From contig NZ_MYFN02000001.1 of the NCBI RefSeq assembly GCF_004514425.2, positions 186,001-250,000 on the forward strand: a stretch of 64,000 nt of DNA, given 5' to 3'. A program made the position numbers and the translations under genes. Positions 40,126 through 49,038 of the stretch are shown piece after piece. The notes below the pieces were generated by a model that was not told the DNA's origin, made no database searches, and was given only the letters and a program-made list of their open reading frames with translations. Within the stretch, counting starts at the first letter, position 1, and each line of letters starts with the position of its first letter. The stretch is from Shinella sumterensis. GTDB taxonomy: Bacteria > Pseudomonadota > Alphaproteobacteria > Rhizobiales > Rhizobiaceae.

Positions 40126-40151
40126 GGACGAAGGACAGCTGTCCTTCGTCC
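40126..40151 (-). repeat. Intercistronic hairpin between binding protein and permeases
   Basis: GGACGAAGGACAG and CTGTCCTTCGTCC form a perfect 26-bp palindrome in the 88-base gap of the operon. Hairpins at this place commonly act as partial terminators or mRNA stabilisers so that the binding protein is made in excess. Confidence 0.6.
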
Positions 40152-40185
40152 CAAGAATGTAAGCTTCGGCTTACTTGTATTCGCC

Positions 40186-41025
40186 TTACTTGTACTCGAC
40201 CGGGAAGCCGATCTGGGGCGGCGTGAGTTCCTTGCCGAACCAGGTCTTGTAGGAATTGGCGTAGAAGTCGAATTCCACACCGGTCATCGCTTCGTGGAGC
40301 GCAGTGTTGACGAAGTTCAGCCAATCCTGGTCGCCGCGCTTGACGCCGCAGGCATAGGTCTGCGGGTTCCAGCCGTAGCCGGCATCCTTGTAGCGGCCCT
40401 GGTTCTGGGTCATGTACCAGGCGAGCGACGACTGGTCGGTCGCGGCGGCGTCGGAACGGCCGGATTCGAGCGCCTGATAGATCATGTCGACGGATTCGTA
40501 TTGATCGACATTGGCTTCCGGCAGGGCGGCGTGCACCATGGCCTCTGCATAGACATTCTGCAGCACCGAGATGGTGACGGACGAGCCAGCGGCCTTGAGC
40601 GCGTCATAGTCGGCATATTTGCCATCAGCCTTGAGCATCAGGCCGACGCCTTCCCGATAGTAGGGAATGGTGAACGCGATCTGCTGAGCACGCTCGCCGG
40701 TCACCGTCATGAACTGGCATGTCAGGTCCACCTTGTCGGTGGTGATGTTCGGAATGCGTGCGTCCGACGACTGGTTCACATATTCGATCTTGTCGGGATC
40801 GCCGAACAGCGCCTTGGCGACGATGCGTCCCATGTCGACGTCGAAACCCTGCAGCTTGTCGTCGGCACTTTTGAAATGCCATGGCGCATTGGTGCTGCCG
40901 GTTCCCAGAACGAGATGACCGCGTGCGAGCACTTCATCGAGCTTGCTTCCGTCAGCAAGCACCGGAGTGGCGAAGAATGTGGCTGCGGCCATCGCAATCA
41001 TACCGGCGCGTGAGAAATTGTTCAT
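40186..41025 (-). CDS. Family-3 amino-acid-binding protein
   Basis: A 279-residue periplasmic binding protein: signal peptide MNNFSRAGMIAMAAATFFAT ending at VLADG, then EVLARGHLVLGTGSTNAPWH, DDKLQGFDVDMGRIVAKALF, ITTDKVDLTCQFMTVTGERA, SGRSDAAATDQSSLAWYM. Its 3' end is curious: the last codons and stop (GAGTACAAGTAA) are repeated once as GAATACAAGTAA with a 15-base period. It is the first gene of the importer operon. A D-amino acid is the likely ligand from the neighbours. Confidence 0.9.
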   Translation of the reverse strand: MNNFSRAGMIAMAAATFFATPVLADGSKLDEVLARGHLVLGTGSTNAPWHFKSADDKLQGFDVDMGRIVAKALFGDPDKIEYVNQSSDARIPNITTDKVDLTCQFMTVTGERAQQIAFTIPYYREGVGLMLKADGKYADYDALKAAGSSVTISVLQNVYAEAMVHAALPEANVDQYESVDMIYQALESGRSDAAATDQSSLAWYMTQNQGRYKDAGYGWNPQTYACGVKRGDQDWLNFVNTALHEAMTGVEFDFYANSYKTWFGKELTPPQIGFPVEYK

Positions 41026-41197
41026 CGTGTTCCCCTGATATCTGAGCGCTTCTTAAATCCAGTATATTGGACACATGTCTGCATTACCGGATTGACATAT
41101 GAAGTCCCTTAGCCGATGGATTGTCAATAGTGGTTCACGGATAATTATGGAGACGCGGAGGAACCCCTCTCGCCGTCTATACCGCATGGAGGTCCTT

Positions 41198-42277
41198 GTG
41201 ACATTTTCGCCAGCTGATATTGCCGAGATACAGACGCCGGCCGTGTTGATCGACCTCGATGTGGCCGTCGCCAATATCCGTCGGTTCCAGGAATATGCCG
41301 ACAGCCACGCCTTGAACGTCCGGCCGCATATCAAGACCCACAAATTGCCTGCGATCGCGGATCTGCAGATAGCGGCGGGTGCGATCGGGATTACATGCCA
41401 GAAGGTTTCCGAAGCCGAGGCGATGGTTTCGGGTAGTCGCTCGATCGCTGACGTTCTCATCACCTACAACATCGTCGGCGCGGAGAAACTTCAGCGTATC
41501 AAGGCGTTGGCGACACGCGTGAAGCTTTCCGTCGTGGCCGATAGCGTGGCGATCGTGGACGGCCTTTCATCAGCGTTCCGCGATGAAGCGCAACCGCTCA
41601 CGGTGCTGGTGGAATGCGACACCGGTGCCAACCGGTGCGGTGTGCTGACCCCTGATGCGGCCACGTCTCTCGCGGCATATATCCACAAGATGCCGGGCCT
41701 GGTTTTCGGTGGTTTGATGACCTATCCGCCGGCTGGGGGCGAAGCGGCGGTCGAGGCGTTCATGCGCGTGGCCAAAGCGGACATCGAGGCCCTGGGAATA
41801 AAGGTTCCCGTCATCACGTCCGGCGGCACCCCCTCCATGATGCACGCGGCCGAGGCGCCAACGACAACGGAGTACCGGCCCGGTACCTATGTCTACAATG
41901 ACCGGTCGCTCGTATCCCGCGGCGCCTGCGGATGGGAGGACTGTGCCCTCACGGTCTTGGCGACCGTTGTCTCGGTGCCCGCAGAGAACCGGGCGATCAT
42001 AGACGCCGGATCGAAAGTCCTGACGTCCGATCTTCTCGGGCTGACGGGCTACGGGCATGTCCTGGGTCGCGACGATATCGCCATCGACCAGTTGTCCGAA
42101 GAACACGGACGCCTGATGAGCAGCGGGCCGATTGCCCTTTCCGTCGGAGACAAGATCCGTATCGTGCCAAATCACGCATGCGTTGTGACCAACATGGTCG
42201 ATGCCATATCCGTCATCGGCAACGGTTTGCTTCGGACGGAGGCCTGGCCCGTCACGGCGCGCGGTATGGTGGTTTGA
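41198..42277 (+). CDS. D-serine dehydratase-like / D-threonine aldolase-like PLP enzyme
   Basis: A 359-residue fold-type III PLP enzyme (alanine racemase-like barrel plus C-terminal beta domain). The PLP lysine lies in RPHIKTHKLP (residues 42-51); phosphate-binding and active-site segments are ITCQKVSEAEAMV, ECDTGANRCGV, and TSGGTPSM. The metal site near the end is PNHACVVTNM: His-x-Cys matches the zinc pair of eukaryotic-type D-serine dehydratases, where D-threonine aldolases may have His-x-Asp. Such enzymes produce enamines that RidA removes, and RidA is encoded opposite. The GTG at 41198 is preferred because GGAGGTCCTT precedes it; upstream ATGs lack a site. Confidence 0.85.
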   Translation: MTFSPADIAEIQTPAVLIDLDVAVANIRRFQEYADSHALNVRPHIKTHKLPAIADLQIAAGAIGITCQKVSEAEAMVSGSRSIADVLITYNIVGAEKLQRIKALATRVKLSVVADSVAIVDGLSSAFRDEAQPLTVLVECDTGANRCGVLTPDAATSLAAYIHKMPGLVFGGLMTYPPAGGEAAVEAFMRVAKADIEALGIKVPVITSGGTPSMMHAAEAPTTTEYRPGTYVYNDRSLVSRGACGWEDCALTVLATVVSVPAENRAIIDAGSKVLTSDLLGLTGYGHVLGRDDIAIDQLSEEHGRLMSSGPIALSVGDKIRIVPNHACVVTNMVDAISVIGNGLLRTEAWPVTARGMVV

Positions 42278-42738
42278 TTCAAGCAGTCCGGTGCCGGTCG
42301 GGGATGTAATCGACTCTTTTTATAGAAAATTTTGATCCCGCCGATGCCCGCCCTCCGGGCAATATCGTTCGCAGGCGCCGTTCGGCTATGAAAAGCTGTT
42401 CCGCGCTGCCGACGATCGGGAGTTAAAGTCGTTTTTTCGATCGTTTTTGATCGGAATAATTCCGCTTTTGTCGGTCGATATCCTGTGCAAGTGTTTGTCC
42501 AGACGATCTCTGATGAAAGAAATTCCATGCAGTTCTCCAAGGCAATCGAATATTCGAATGCCCCTCGAATGAGAGGGATGAGCCGCATGAACCCATGTCC
42601 GGCAGGGTTGGACATGAGGACGCGCTAGAAACGGCGATCGACGTCTGAATCGATCGCGTAACCGCAAAGACGGTTCACCACATTCCCGTCACGTCACAGC
42701 GACCCGTTTCGATCGAAACGGGCGCCAAGGAGTCGAGC
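42278..42738. promoter_or_regulatory. Promoter region of the RraA cluster, with palindrome CGGAAT-A-ATTCCG (42452-42464)
   Basis: This 461-base gap precedes the first binding-protein gene. It contains a perfect 13-bp palindrome at 42452-42464 and, just before it, two copies of CGATCGTTTTT-like sequence, a likely operator area. A 20-codon ORF further down is too short to claim. No other gene is seen. Confidence 0.4.
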
Positions 42739-43749
42739 ATGCTTATCACGAGACGCCAAGGACTGGGCCTTCTGGCCGGCGCCGCGGCAACGCTTTCCCT
42801 GCCATCGATGAGCCGCGCCCAGCAGGCGGCGAAAACGGTGATCGGCGTGCAGAACGGTCTGCCCTACCTCAACTTCATCGTCGCCGAAAAGCTCGGCCTG
42901 TTCGAGAAGCATGCAGGAGAACTCGGCGTGAAATCGGACTTCGAGATCACCCGTCTCGGCGGTCCCACTGCAATTACCGAAGCGATCCTCAGCGGCAACG
43001 TGCAGATCGCGGCCCTCGGCATCCAGCCCCTGTTGATCGGCTGGGAAAAGACGCTCAACAACTACAAGATGGGCGGCATCAGCGGTTACTGGAAGGGCTC
43101 CTACACGATCTATGCGAACGATCCGGCCATCAAGTCGATTGCCGATATTCGCCCGACCGACAAGATCGCCGTACCCGGCCCCACGAGCTCGCAGGCCGTG
43201 ATCCTGCGTCGTGCGGCGGAGAAGATCTTCGGGCCCGGCAATGCGAACAAGTTCGACGAGCAGCTCGTCACGCTGCCCCATCCCGACGCGGTTGCCGCAC
43301 TTTCGACCGGCAACACGGTTCAGGTCTATTTCGCGCTCTCGCCCTTTACCGAAATCCTTGCCAAGGCGCCCAACGTCCATGTCATCGGCAAGTCCGCCGA
43401 CTACAATCCGCCTGGCCTCACCAACGGGGTAACGGCCGGCCTTTCGAGCTTCGTTTCGGAAAATCCGGTCGTCATCAAGGCATTCCTGGCGGCACTCGGT
43501 GAAGCCAACGCGTTCATTCCGGCAAACATCGAGAAGACGGCGGAAATCTACTTCGCGGCCGAGCCGTCCAAGCTTGCCGACGACGAGAAGGTCGAGATCA
43601 TCCGCAACAATGCGAATGAATACACGACCACGCCGAATGGCGTGATCGACACCGCCAATTTCATCAGCAAGCTCGGCCAGCTCAAGACCGTGCCGGCCAA
43701 GTGGCAGGACGTCTTCTTCGCACCGATCAACGAAGGCGAGGGAAGCTAA
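42739..43749 (+). CDS. Taurine/nitrate-type ABC substrate-binding protein (Tat-exported)
   Basis: A 336-residue SsuA/TauA/NrtA-type binding protein. The N-terminus ITRRQGLGLLAGAAATLSLP has a twin-arginine motif and cleavage near SRAQQ. Core: VIGVQNGLPYLNFIVAEKLG, GGPTAITEAILSGNVQIAAL, IRPTDKIAVPGPTSSQAVIL, LPHPDAVAALSTGNTVQVYF. It is paralogous to the protein at 52347-53369. Two hairpins separate it from the ATPase gene. It is the first gene of a complete importer that opens the RraA cluster. The ligand is unknown, probably an organic acid or sulfonate. Confidence 0.9.
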   Translation: MLITRRQGLGLLAGAAATLSLPSMSRAQQAAKTVIGVQNGLPYLNFIVAEKLGLFEKHAGELGVKSDFEITRLGGPTAITEAILSGNVQIAALGIQPLLIGWEKTLNNYKMGGISGYWKGSYTIYANDPAIKSIADIRPTDKIAVPGPTSSQAVILRRAAEKIFGPGNANKFDEQLVTLPHPDAVAALSTGNTVQVYFALSPFTEILAKAPNVHVIGKSADYNPPGLTNGVTAGLSSFVSENPVVIKAFLAALGEANAFIPANIEKTAEIYFAAEPSKLADDEKVEIIRNNANEYTTTPNGVIDTANFISKLGQLKTVPAKWQDVFFAPINEGEGS

Positions 43750-43754
43750 GCGCG

Positions 43755-43801
43755 GACAATGCGCTGAGCATTGTCGTTGCGGCCCCGCTCCCGCGGGGCC
43801 G
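43755..43801 (+). repeat. Two consecutive hairpins between binding protein and ATPase genes
   Basis: GACAATGC / GCATTGTC (43755-43775) and CGGCCCCGC / GCGGGGCCG (43780-43801) are perfect stems in the short intercistronic gap. They probably attenuate downstream expression relative to the binding protein. Confidence 0.65.
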
Positions 43802-43823
43802 TGGCGCAGGAAGGACAGCCCGC

Positions 43824-44630
43824 ATGCAACAGACCAATGGCCGGAACACCAGTCCGAGCGAGCCGCTTCTCGCGGTCGATGGCGTGACGCTGCAATACGC
43901 GACGCGCCAGCAGATCGTGACGGCCACGCATCGTGTGTCGTTCGATATGTACGAGCATGACCGGTTCGTTCTTCTGGGCCCTTCGGGTTGCGGCAAGTCG
44001 ACCCTTCTGAAGAGCATCGGCGGCTTCCTGTCGCCGGTCGAGGGCGAGATCCGGCTGAAGGGACAGCGTATCGCCCGGCCCGGACCGGACAGGATGATCG
44101 TCTTCCAGGAGTTCGATCAGCTGCTGCCCTGGCAGACCGTGCTGCAGAACGTCGTTTTCCCCATGCGCACGGCCGGTCGCTTCGCGCGTGGCGAGTGGGA
44201 AGACCGCGCGCGTGCCGCAATCGCCAAGGTCGGTCTCGGCAAGTTCGTCGATGCCTATCCGCATACACTGTCCGGCGGCATGAAGCAGCGTGTGGCGATC
44301 GCGAGGGCGCTGGCGATGGAGCCGGCCGTCCTGTTGATGGACGAGCCGTTCGCGGCACTCGACGCCCTGACGCGCCGGCGCATGCAGGAGGAGCTTCTCG
44401 ATTTGTGGGCGGAGATCCGCTTCTCCATGATCTTCGTCACGCATTCGATCGAGGAGGCCATCCTGCTGGCAAGCCGGATCGTGGTGATGACCCCGCATCC
44501 CGGCCAGATCATCGCGGAACTCGATGCGACGCGCTTTGCCCACGATCAGTCGGGAAGCGACGAATTCGTCTCGTTCCACAAGCAGATCAACGGCATGCTG
44601 TTCGGTCAGCAGAAGGTGGCAAATGGCTGA
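43824..44630 (+). CDS. Taurine/nitrate-type ABC transporter ATP-binding protein
   Basis: A 268-residue ATPase: Walker A GPSGCGKSTLLKS, Q-loop VFQEFDQLLPWQ, signature [15 protein letters not shown], Walker B VLLMDEPFAALDALT, switch His VTHSIEEA. The FDQLLPW segment and Met in the signature are typical of SsuB/TauB. AAGGACAGCCCGC precedes the ATG. Its end overlaps the permease start by eight bases. Confidence 0.92.
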   Translation: MQQTNGRNTSPSEPLLAVDGVTLQYATRQQIVTATHRVSFDMYEHDRFVLLGPSGCGKSTLLKSIGGFLSPVEGEIRLKGQRIARPGPDRMIVFQEFDQLLPWQTVLQNVVFPMRTAGRFARGEWEDRARAAIAKVGLGKFVDAYPHTLSGGMKQRVAIARALAMEPAVLLMDEPFAALDALTRRRMQEELLDLWAEIRFSMIFVTHSIEEAILLASRIVVMTPHPGQIIAELDATRFAHDQSGSDEFVSFHKQINGMLFGQQKVANG

Positions 44631-45525
44631 CGTTTCGACACAGGCGCAAAAGCAGGTGATAGAAGTCGCCTTCCGCCCGGACATTCATCGTCCATTGGCC
44701 GCGGCAAATGCCATCGGCGACGTGACGCAGAAGCTCGGCCTCTTCGAGCGCCTGAGCGAGAAGACGTGGCTGCGCCGCCTGGCCGTCATCCTCGTGCTCG
44801 TCATCGCCTGGGAGCTTTACGCCCGTTACGCCAGCAACGAGCTGATGTTCCCTTCCTTCAGCAATACCGCGCTTGCGTGGTGGGAGGGCGTTCGCTCGGG
44901 CGTGCTCATCCGCGCCGTCTACGGCACGATGCAGGTGCTGCTGCTTGGATACGCGGTCGCGATCGGCATTTCCGCGCTCATCACGACGCTTGCCATCAGC
45001 ACCCGCGTCGGCACCGATGTGCTGGCCACGATGACCGCGATGTTCAATCCGCTCCCGGCCATCGCCATCCTGCCGCTCGCCCTTCTGTGGTTCGGGCTGG
45101 GTGTCACGAGCCTCGTCTTCGTCATCGTGCATTCGGTGCTGTGGGCGGTGTCGCTCAACACGTTGACCGGCTTCCTCTCCGTCAGCCAGACGCAGCGCAT
45201 GGTGGGGCGCAATTACGGGCTGAAGGGTGTCGGTTTCGTGCTGCGCATTCTCGTTCCCGCCGCCTTTCCCTCGATCCTGTCCGGCCTGAAGATCGGCTGG
45301 GCCTTCGCCTGGAGAACGCTGATTGCGGCAGAGCTGGTCTTCGGTGTCTCCGGAAGCTCCGCCGGCCTCGGCTGGTACATCTTCCAGAACCGGAATGCGC
45401 TGGAGACCGCGAATGTCTTCGCCGGCCTGCTGACGGTCATCATCATCGGTCTTCTCGTGGAGGGCGTGGTCTTCCGCAGCATCGAGGCCGTCACCGTGCG
45501 TCGCTGGGGCATGCAGAACAGCTAG
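44623..45525 (+). CDS. Taurine/nitrate-type ABC transporter permease
   Basis: A 300-residue permease with six helices: WLRRLAVILVLVIAWELYAR starts the first, and the cytoplasmic loop VSQTQRMVGRNYGLKGVGFV, then LRILVPAAFPSILSGLKIGW is the ATPase-contact region typical of SsuC/TauC. It overlaps the ATPase gene by eight bases, so translation is coupled. It acts as a homodimeric channel. Confidence 0.92.
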   Translation: MADVSTQAQKQVIEVAFRPDIHRPLAAANAIGDVTQKLGLFERLSEKTWLRRLAVILVLVIAWELYARYASNELMFPSFSNTALAWWEGVRSGVLIRAVYGTMQVLLLGYAVAIGISALITTLAISTRVGTDVLATMTAMFNPLPAIAILPLALLWFGLGVTSLVFVIVHSVLWAVSLNTLTGFLSVSQTQRMVGRNYGLKGVGFVLRILVPAAFPSILSGLKIGWAFAWRTLIAAELVFGVSGSSAGLGWYIFQNRNALETANVFAGLLTVIIIGLLVEGVVFRSIEAVTVRRWGMQNS

Positions 45526-45560
45526 GGCGGCGCCCGGCTCAACTTCGTTGGCAGATAATC

Positions 45561-46448
45561 ATGGTTACCATAAAGCAGGTTGAAGCGGCCCATTGGGTGG
45601 AAAAGCTCGGAAGCTTTCACGCGGCTGCCGAACGGCTCAACACCACGCAATCGACGATATCCAAGCGCATCCAGGAGCTGGAGCAGTCGCTCGGTTTTGC
45701 CGTCTTCGACCGGTCTCACAAGATGTCCCAGCTCACGGTGCAGGGGCGCGGCCTGCTGGACGATTTTTCGGCCATGCTCAGCCTGCATCACAAGATCGAG
45801 CACTATGCCAGCAGTGACGAGGGTTATTCCGGCTACTTCCATCTCGGTGCAACGGAAATGGTGGCGCTGACGTGGCTGCCGAAGCTGATCGGCGCCATCA
45901 CCGCACGTTTTCCCAACATCAATCTCAAGACCAGCATCAACATGACGCATGAGCTTCAGGCGAAGTTCAGCGAATACAAGCTGGATCTCGTATTGTGCCC
46001 GATGACACACAGCGAGGCGCTGGCCGGGCAGCCCTCCGTGCCCTTGCAGCCGCTGGAATCCGCCTGGATGTGCGGCTCGGGGTTTGCGCTCGGGCGCCAG
46101 GGCATCCTCTCGCCGCAGGACATTGCCGGCCTGCCGCTCCTGACCTTCAACGAAGGCTCGCTCCTGCATCAGACCGTTGTGAAGACGCTGGCCGAACACG
46201 GTCACACGGCGCGCCAGACCATCACCTGTAGCAGCATGATCGCGCTGGCGGAGCTGGTGCGCGAGGGGCTGGGCATCGCCTATCTCCCGCGCGAATACTT
46301 CCAGGCCTATGGCGGCCTCAGCGTGGTCCATACGAGCATGGCGATGCGCCCGCTGCAATATGCGGCGATCTACCGGGACGACCTGATCGCCTCGCAGATC
46401 GCGCGCCTGGCGCAGGACCATTGCCGATTTGCGAGGCCGGGCGCGTGA
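45561..46448 (+). CDS. LysR-family regulator of the RraA cluster
   Basis: A 295-residue LysR protein: N-terminal winged helix VTIKQVEAAHWVEKLGSFHA, AAERLNTTQSTISKRIQELE, then the effector domain (FHLGATEMVALTWLPKLIGA, LVREGLGIAYLPREYF). It lies 35 bases after the permease gene on the same strand, within the cluster. It is expected to sense the transported or an intermediate compound. Its binding site was not identified; the palindrome before 42739 is a candidate. Confidence 0.88.
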   Translation: MVTIKQVEAAHWVEKLGSFHAAAERLNTTQSTISKRIQELEQSLGFAVFDRSHKMSQLTVQGRGLLDDFSAMLSLHHKIEHYASSDEGYSGYFHLGATEMVALTWLPKLIGAITARFPNINLKTSINMTHELQAKFSEYKLDLVLCPMTHSEALAGQPSVPLQPLESAWMCGSGFALGRQGILSPQDIAGLPLLTFNEGSLLHQTVVKTLAEHGHTARQTITCSSMIALAELVREGLGIAYLPREYFQAYGGLSVVHTSMAMRPLQYAAIYRDDLIASQIARLAQDHCRFARPGA

Positions 46449-46598
46449 CGAACCTCAAGCCACGGCAAAGCATCACCGCCGCGATCACGGATCGAGGAAA
46501 TCGATCGGGTGCGGCCGATTTATTTCGCTTGATCGAGGGCAGCCTTGCCGGGCTTTTCGGCGGCAAAAGCCTGCCGCAGGCAGGCCATGGAGGCGTGA

Positions 46599-47387
46599 TT
46601 GTCCGATAACACCCAAACCGTTGCCGAACAGCTGAAGGCATTCGAAGGACAGCTTCTCGGCCTTATCCCGGTCGATCGCATCAGGGCGGTGAGTTTTCCG
46701 CGCCCGGCGCCCGATATCATCGAGCGCTACAAGCGTCTGCCCGACCTCACGTCCTCGATCGCCGATATCCTGGACCAGTTCGGCGTCGACAGTGCCATTC
46801 CGACGACGCTGCTGGCGCCGCTGGCGCCCGGCCAGCGCATGGTCGGCCCGGCTGTTACCGTCAAGCACGGGCCCGCACGCTTCAATGCGGGATACAACGT
46901 TGCCAACAGGACCAGCCCGCAGCTCGGTGCCGTGGATGAAGTGACCCTCTCCAGAGCCGGTGACGTGATGGTGATCGACGGCAGCGCGGTTCCGACCGCC
47001 TCCAACATCGGTGGCATCATGGCCACCGCCGTCGCCGCGAAGGGCTTTGCCGGCGTGGTGGTCGATGGTTGTGTCCGCGATGTGGAAAACATGAAACGCA
47101 TGGGGCTGCCGGTCTGGGCGCGCGGAGCGACCCCACGCACCGGCAAGCACCGCATGGAGCTGGTGGAATTCAACGGCAAGGTGGATGTCGCCGGCGTGCA
47201 GGTTCTGCCGGGCGATCTGGTGCTGGGGGATTCCGACGGCGTGATCATCGTGCCCTACGACCTGTGCGAAGAGGTGCTGTTGCGCGCGGAGCAGGTCGCA
47301 GAGAAGGAAAAGGCCCTGCTCGGCGCCATCGAATCCGGCGCCTCCGCCAAGGAAAGCGCCTCCATCATTTCGCCGGACAAGTGGTGA
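46599..47387 (+). CDS. RraA/HMG-aldolase-family protein, copy 1
   Basis: A 262-residue member with a 60-residue N-terminal extension, then GQRMVGPAVTVKHGPARFNA, SRAGDVMVIDGSAVPTASNI, VVVDGCVRDVENMKRMGLPV (catalytic Arg-Asp pair), and VLPGDLVLGDSDGVIIVP. Class II pyruvate aldolases of this family split 4-hydroxy-4-methyl-2-oxoglutarate or 4-carboxy-4-hydroxy-2-oxoadipate; close relatives lack activity. GGAGGCGTGA precedes the TTG start. It is the first of four family members in this cluster. Confidence 0.85.
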   Translation: MSDNTQTVAEQLKAFEGQLLGLIPVDRIRAVSFPRPAPDIIERYKRLPDLTSSIADILDQFGVDSAIPTTLLAPLAPGQRMVGPAVTVKHGPARFNAGYNVANRTSPQLGAVDEVTLSRAGDVMVIDGSAVPTASNIGGIMATAVAAKGFAGVVVDGCVRDVENMKRMGLPVWARGATPRTGKHRMELVEFNGKVDVAGVQVLPGDLVLGDSDGVIIVPYDLCEEVLLRAEQVAEKEKALLGAIESGASAKESASIISPDKW

Positions 47388-47392
47388 GCGAC

Positions 47393-48310
47393 ATGGCCCA
47401 GCTCCCACGCCTCATGTTCGTCGGCTTCGGTGAAGCGGCCTCGCTTTTCGCCAAAGGCTTTGCGCAGCAAGGCGTGGAGCGGCTTGCAGCCTACAGTCCA
47501 TCGGTCCATGGCGGTCCGGGCGAAGCCCTGTTGCGCGATCGTGCGGCGCAGGCGGGGACGACTTTGCTCTCCGGGCCGGAGCAGTTTTCGGACGCCGAAT
47601 GGATCTTTGCGATGGTTCCGCCCGTCAGGGCGCGCGACGCCGCCGCATCCGTCGGACCGTACCTGACTCCGGGGACGTTCTACGTCGACTTTTCCTCCGC
47701 AGCGCCGGCAGACAAGCGCGCTGCCGCCGAGATCGTCTCGGCGGGCGGCGGCCGGTATATCGATGCCGGCATCATCGGCTCGGTGCCCACGTCCGGCCAC
47801 CGCGTCCCGGTCATCGCTTCCGGCGCGGATGCTGGCGTTTTCCGCGACACGTTCGCACCCCTTGGCATGGACATCACGCTGGTCGGTGATGCGGTCGGCG
47901 CGGCCGCGGGAACGAAGCTCGTCCGCAGCATTCTCGCCAAGGGGCTGGAAGCCCTCTATGTCGAGGCGCTGGTCGTGGCTGAACGCTCGGGCGTGACCGG
48001 CGAGGTGCTCGACACGTTCTGCGCCTTTCTCGATGCGCGCAGCGCGCGGGACACGGCGGCGATCCTCCTCAAATCCCATGTCGTGCACGCCGCGCGCCGG
48101 GCCGACGAGGTGTCGCTGGCCCGCGACCTCGTTCTGGAGGCGGGCGTTGAGCCCATTATGACAGACGCCATCATTCGCGTGATGCGGCAGACGGCTGCGA
48201 CATCCGCCGCCGATCGCGTCGGCCGGCGCCAGCCGGGCAGCCTCGAAGAGGCGCTGGCCGTTCTTGAAACCGAGTTGCCGGGCTCCGCCTCCGGCGCCGA
48301 TCCATCCTGA
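47393..48310 (+). CDS. NAD(P)-dependent dehydrogenase with DUF1932 domain
   Basis: A 305-residue protein: Rossmann domain (LMFVGFGEAASLFAKGFAQQ, WIFAMVPPVRARDAAASVGP, FYVDFSSAAPADKRAAAEIV, DAGIIGSVPT) and a C-terminal DUF1932-type helical domain (VGAAAGTKLVRSILAKGLEA, KSHVVHAARRADEVSLARDL). It resembles 6-phosphogluconate/3-hydroxyisobutyrate-type dehydrogenases. Lys in GTKLVRS is the expected catalytic lysine position. It probably oxidises a beta-hydroxy acid. A GTG three codons before the ATG, overlapping the preceding stop, is an alternative start. Confidence 0.8.
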   Translation: MAQLPRLMFVGFGEAASLFAKGFAQQGVERLAAYSPSVHGGPGEALLRDRAAQAGTTLLSGPEQFSDAEWIFAMVPPVRARDAAASVGPYLTPGTFYVDFSSAAPADKRAAAEIVSAGGGRYIDAGIIGSVPTSGHRVPVIASGADAGVFRDTFAPLGMDITLVGDAVGAAAGTKLVRSILAKGLEALYVEALVVAERSGVTGEVLDTFCAFLDARSARDTAAILLKSHVVHAARRADEVSLARDLVLEAGVEPIMTDAIIRVMRQTAATSAADRVGRRQPGSLEEALAVLETELPGSASGADPS

Positions 48311-48325
48311 AGATTGGAGACTTCC

Positions 48326-48994
48326 ATGAGTTCGTCTCACGATAGAGAAAACGCGATCGCCCTCGCCAAGGAACTGCTCTCGTTCGGTTCCGCCGTGGTG
48401 TTCGATTCGCAGAACCGCACGGGCGCGCTGGCATCGGCGATCAAGCCGCTTCACCGCGACATGAAGATCGCCGGCCCCGCCTTCACCTGCGCCTGCGAGC
48501 CCGGCGACAACCTCACGCTTCATGCCGCGCTGAAGATGGCGGCCCCGGGCGACGTGCTGGTCTGCGATGCCATGGGGGCGACGGAGCAGGGCATGTTCGG
48601 CGACGTCATGGCAAGCTGCGGCCTCGGGCGCGGTCTGGCCGGCCTCGTCACGGATGGCGGCGTGCGCGACAAGCTGACCATCATCGAGGTCGGTTTTCCG
48701 ATCTTCGCCGGCAATGTCTGCATGAAGGGCACGGTCAAGGAGGTGCTCGGCCCGGTCAACGCGCCAATCACGCTCGGTGGCGTTCTCGTCCGGTCTGGCG
48801 ATCTTGTCATCGGCGACGAGGACGGTGTCGTCGTCGTACCGGCGGAGACGGCGGAAGCGGTGCTCGATGCCTGCCGCAAGCGCGCGCAGAAGGAAGCCCA
48901 GACGGTCTCCGCTCTCGCCGATGGCAGAACGCCCTGGGATGTCAACGATCTCGGCGGCTTCCTCCGCGCCAAGGGCGTCGCGGTCAATTTCTAA
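48326..48994 (+). CDS. RraA/HMG-aldolase-family protein, copy 2
   Basis: A 222-residue member: IAGPAFTCACEPGDNLTLHA, GATEQGMFGDVMASCGLGRG, GLVTDGGVRDKLTIIEVGFP (Arg-Asp pair), VRSGDLVIGDEDGVVVVP. GGAG precedes the ATG by nine bases. Closely similar in length and motifs to copy 3 (50246-50905), so both probably belong to one subfamily, while copies 1 and 4 differ. Confidence 0.87.
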   Translation: MSSSHDRENAIALAKELLSFGSAVVFDSQNRTGALASAIKPLHRDMKIAGPAFTCACEPGDNLTLHAALKMAAPGDVLVCDAMGATEQGMFGDVMASCGLGRGLAGLVTDGGVRDKLTIIEVGFPIFAGNVCMKGTVKEVLGPVNAPITLGGVLVRSGDLVIGDEDGVVVVPAETAEAVLDACRKRAQKEAQTVSALADGRTPWDVNDLGGFLRAKGVAVNF

Positions 48995-49038
48995 GACGAC
49001 AACAGCACGGCCGATCGTTCGGCCGCAGGACCCTTAAG

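Noticed and set aside
41099-41197. Upstream ATG starts for the D-serine-dehydratase-like gene
   Set aside because: They add a non-conserved tail and have no ribosome-binding site; the GTG at 41198 has GGAGG in place.
42566-42628. 20-codon ORF before the first binding-protein gene as a leader peptide
   Set aside because: Too short, no attenuator-like hairpins around it and no conserved residues to support it.
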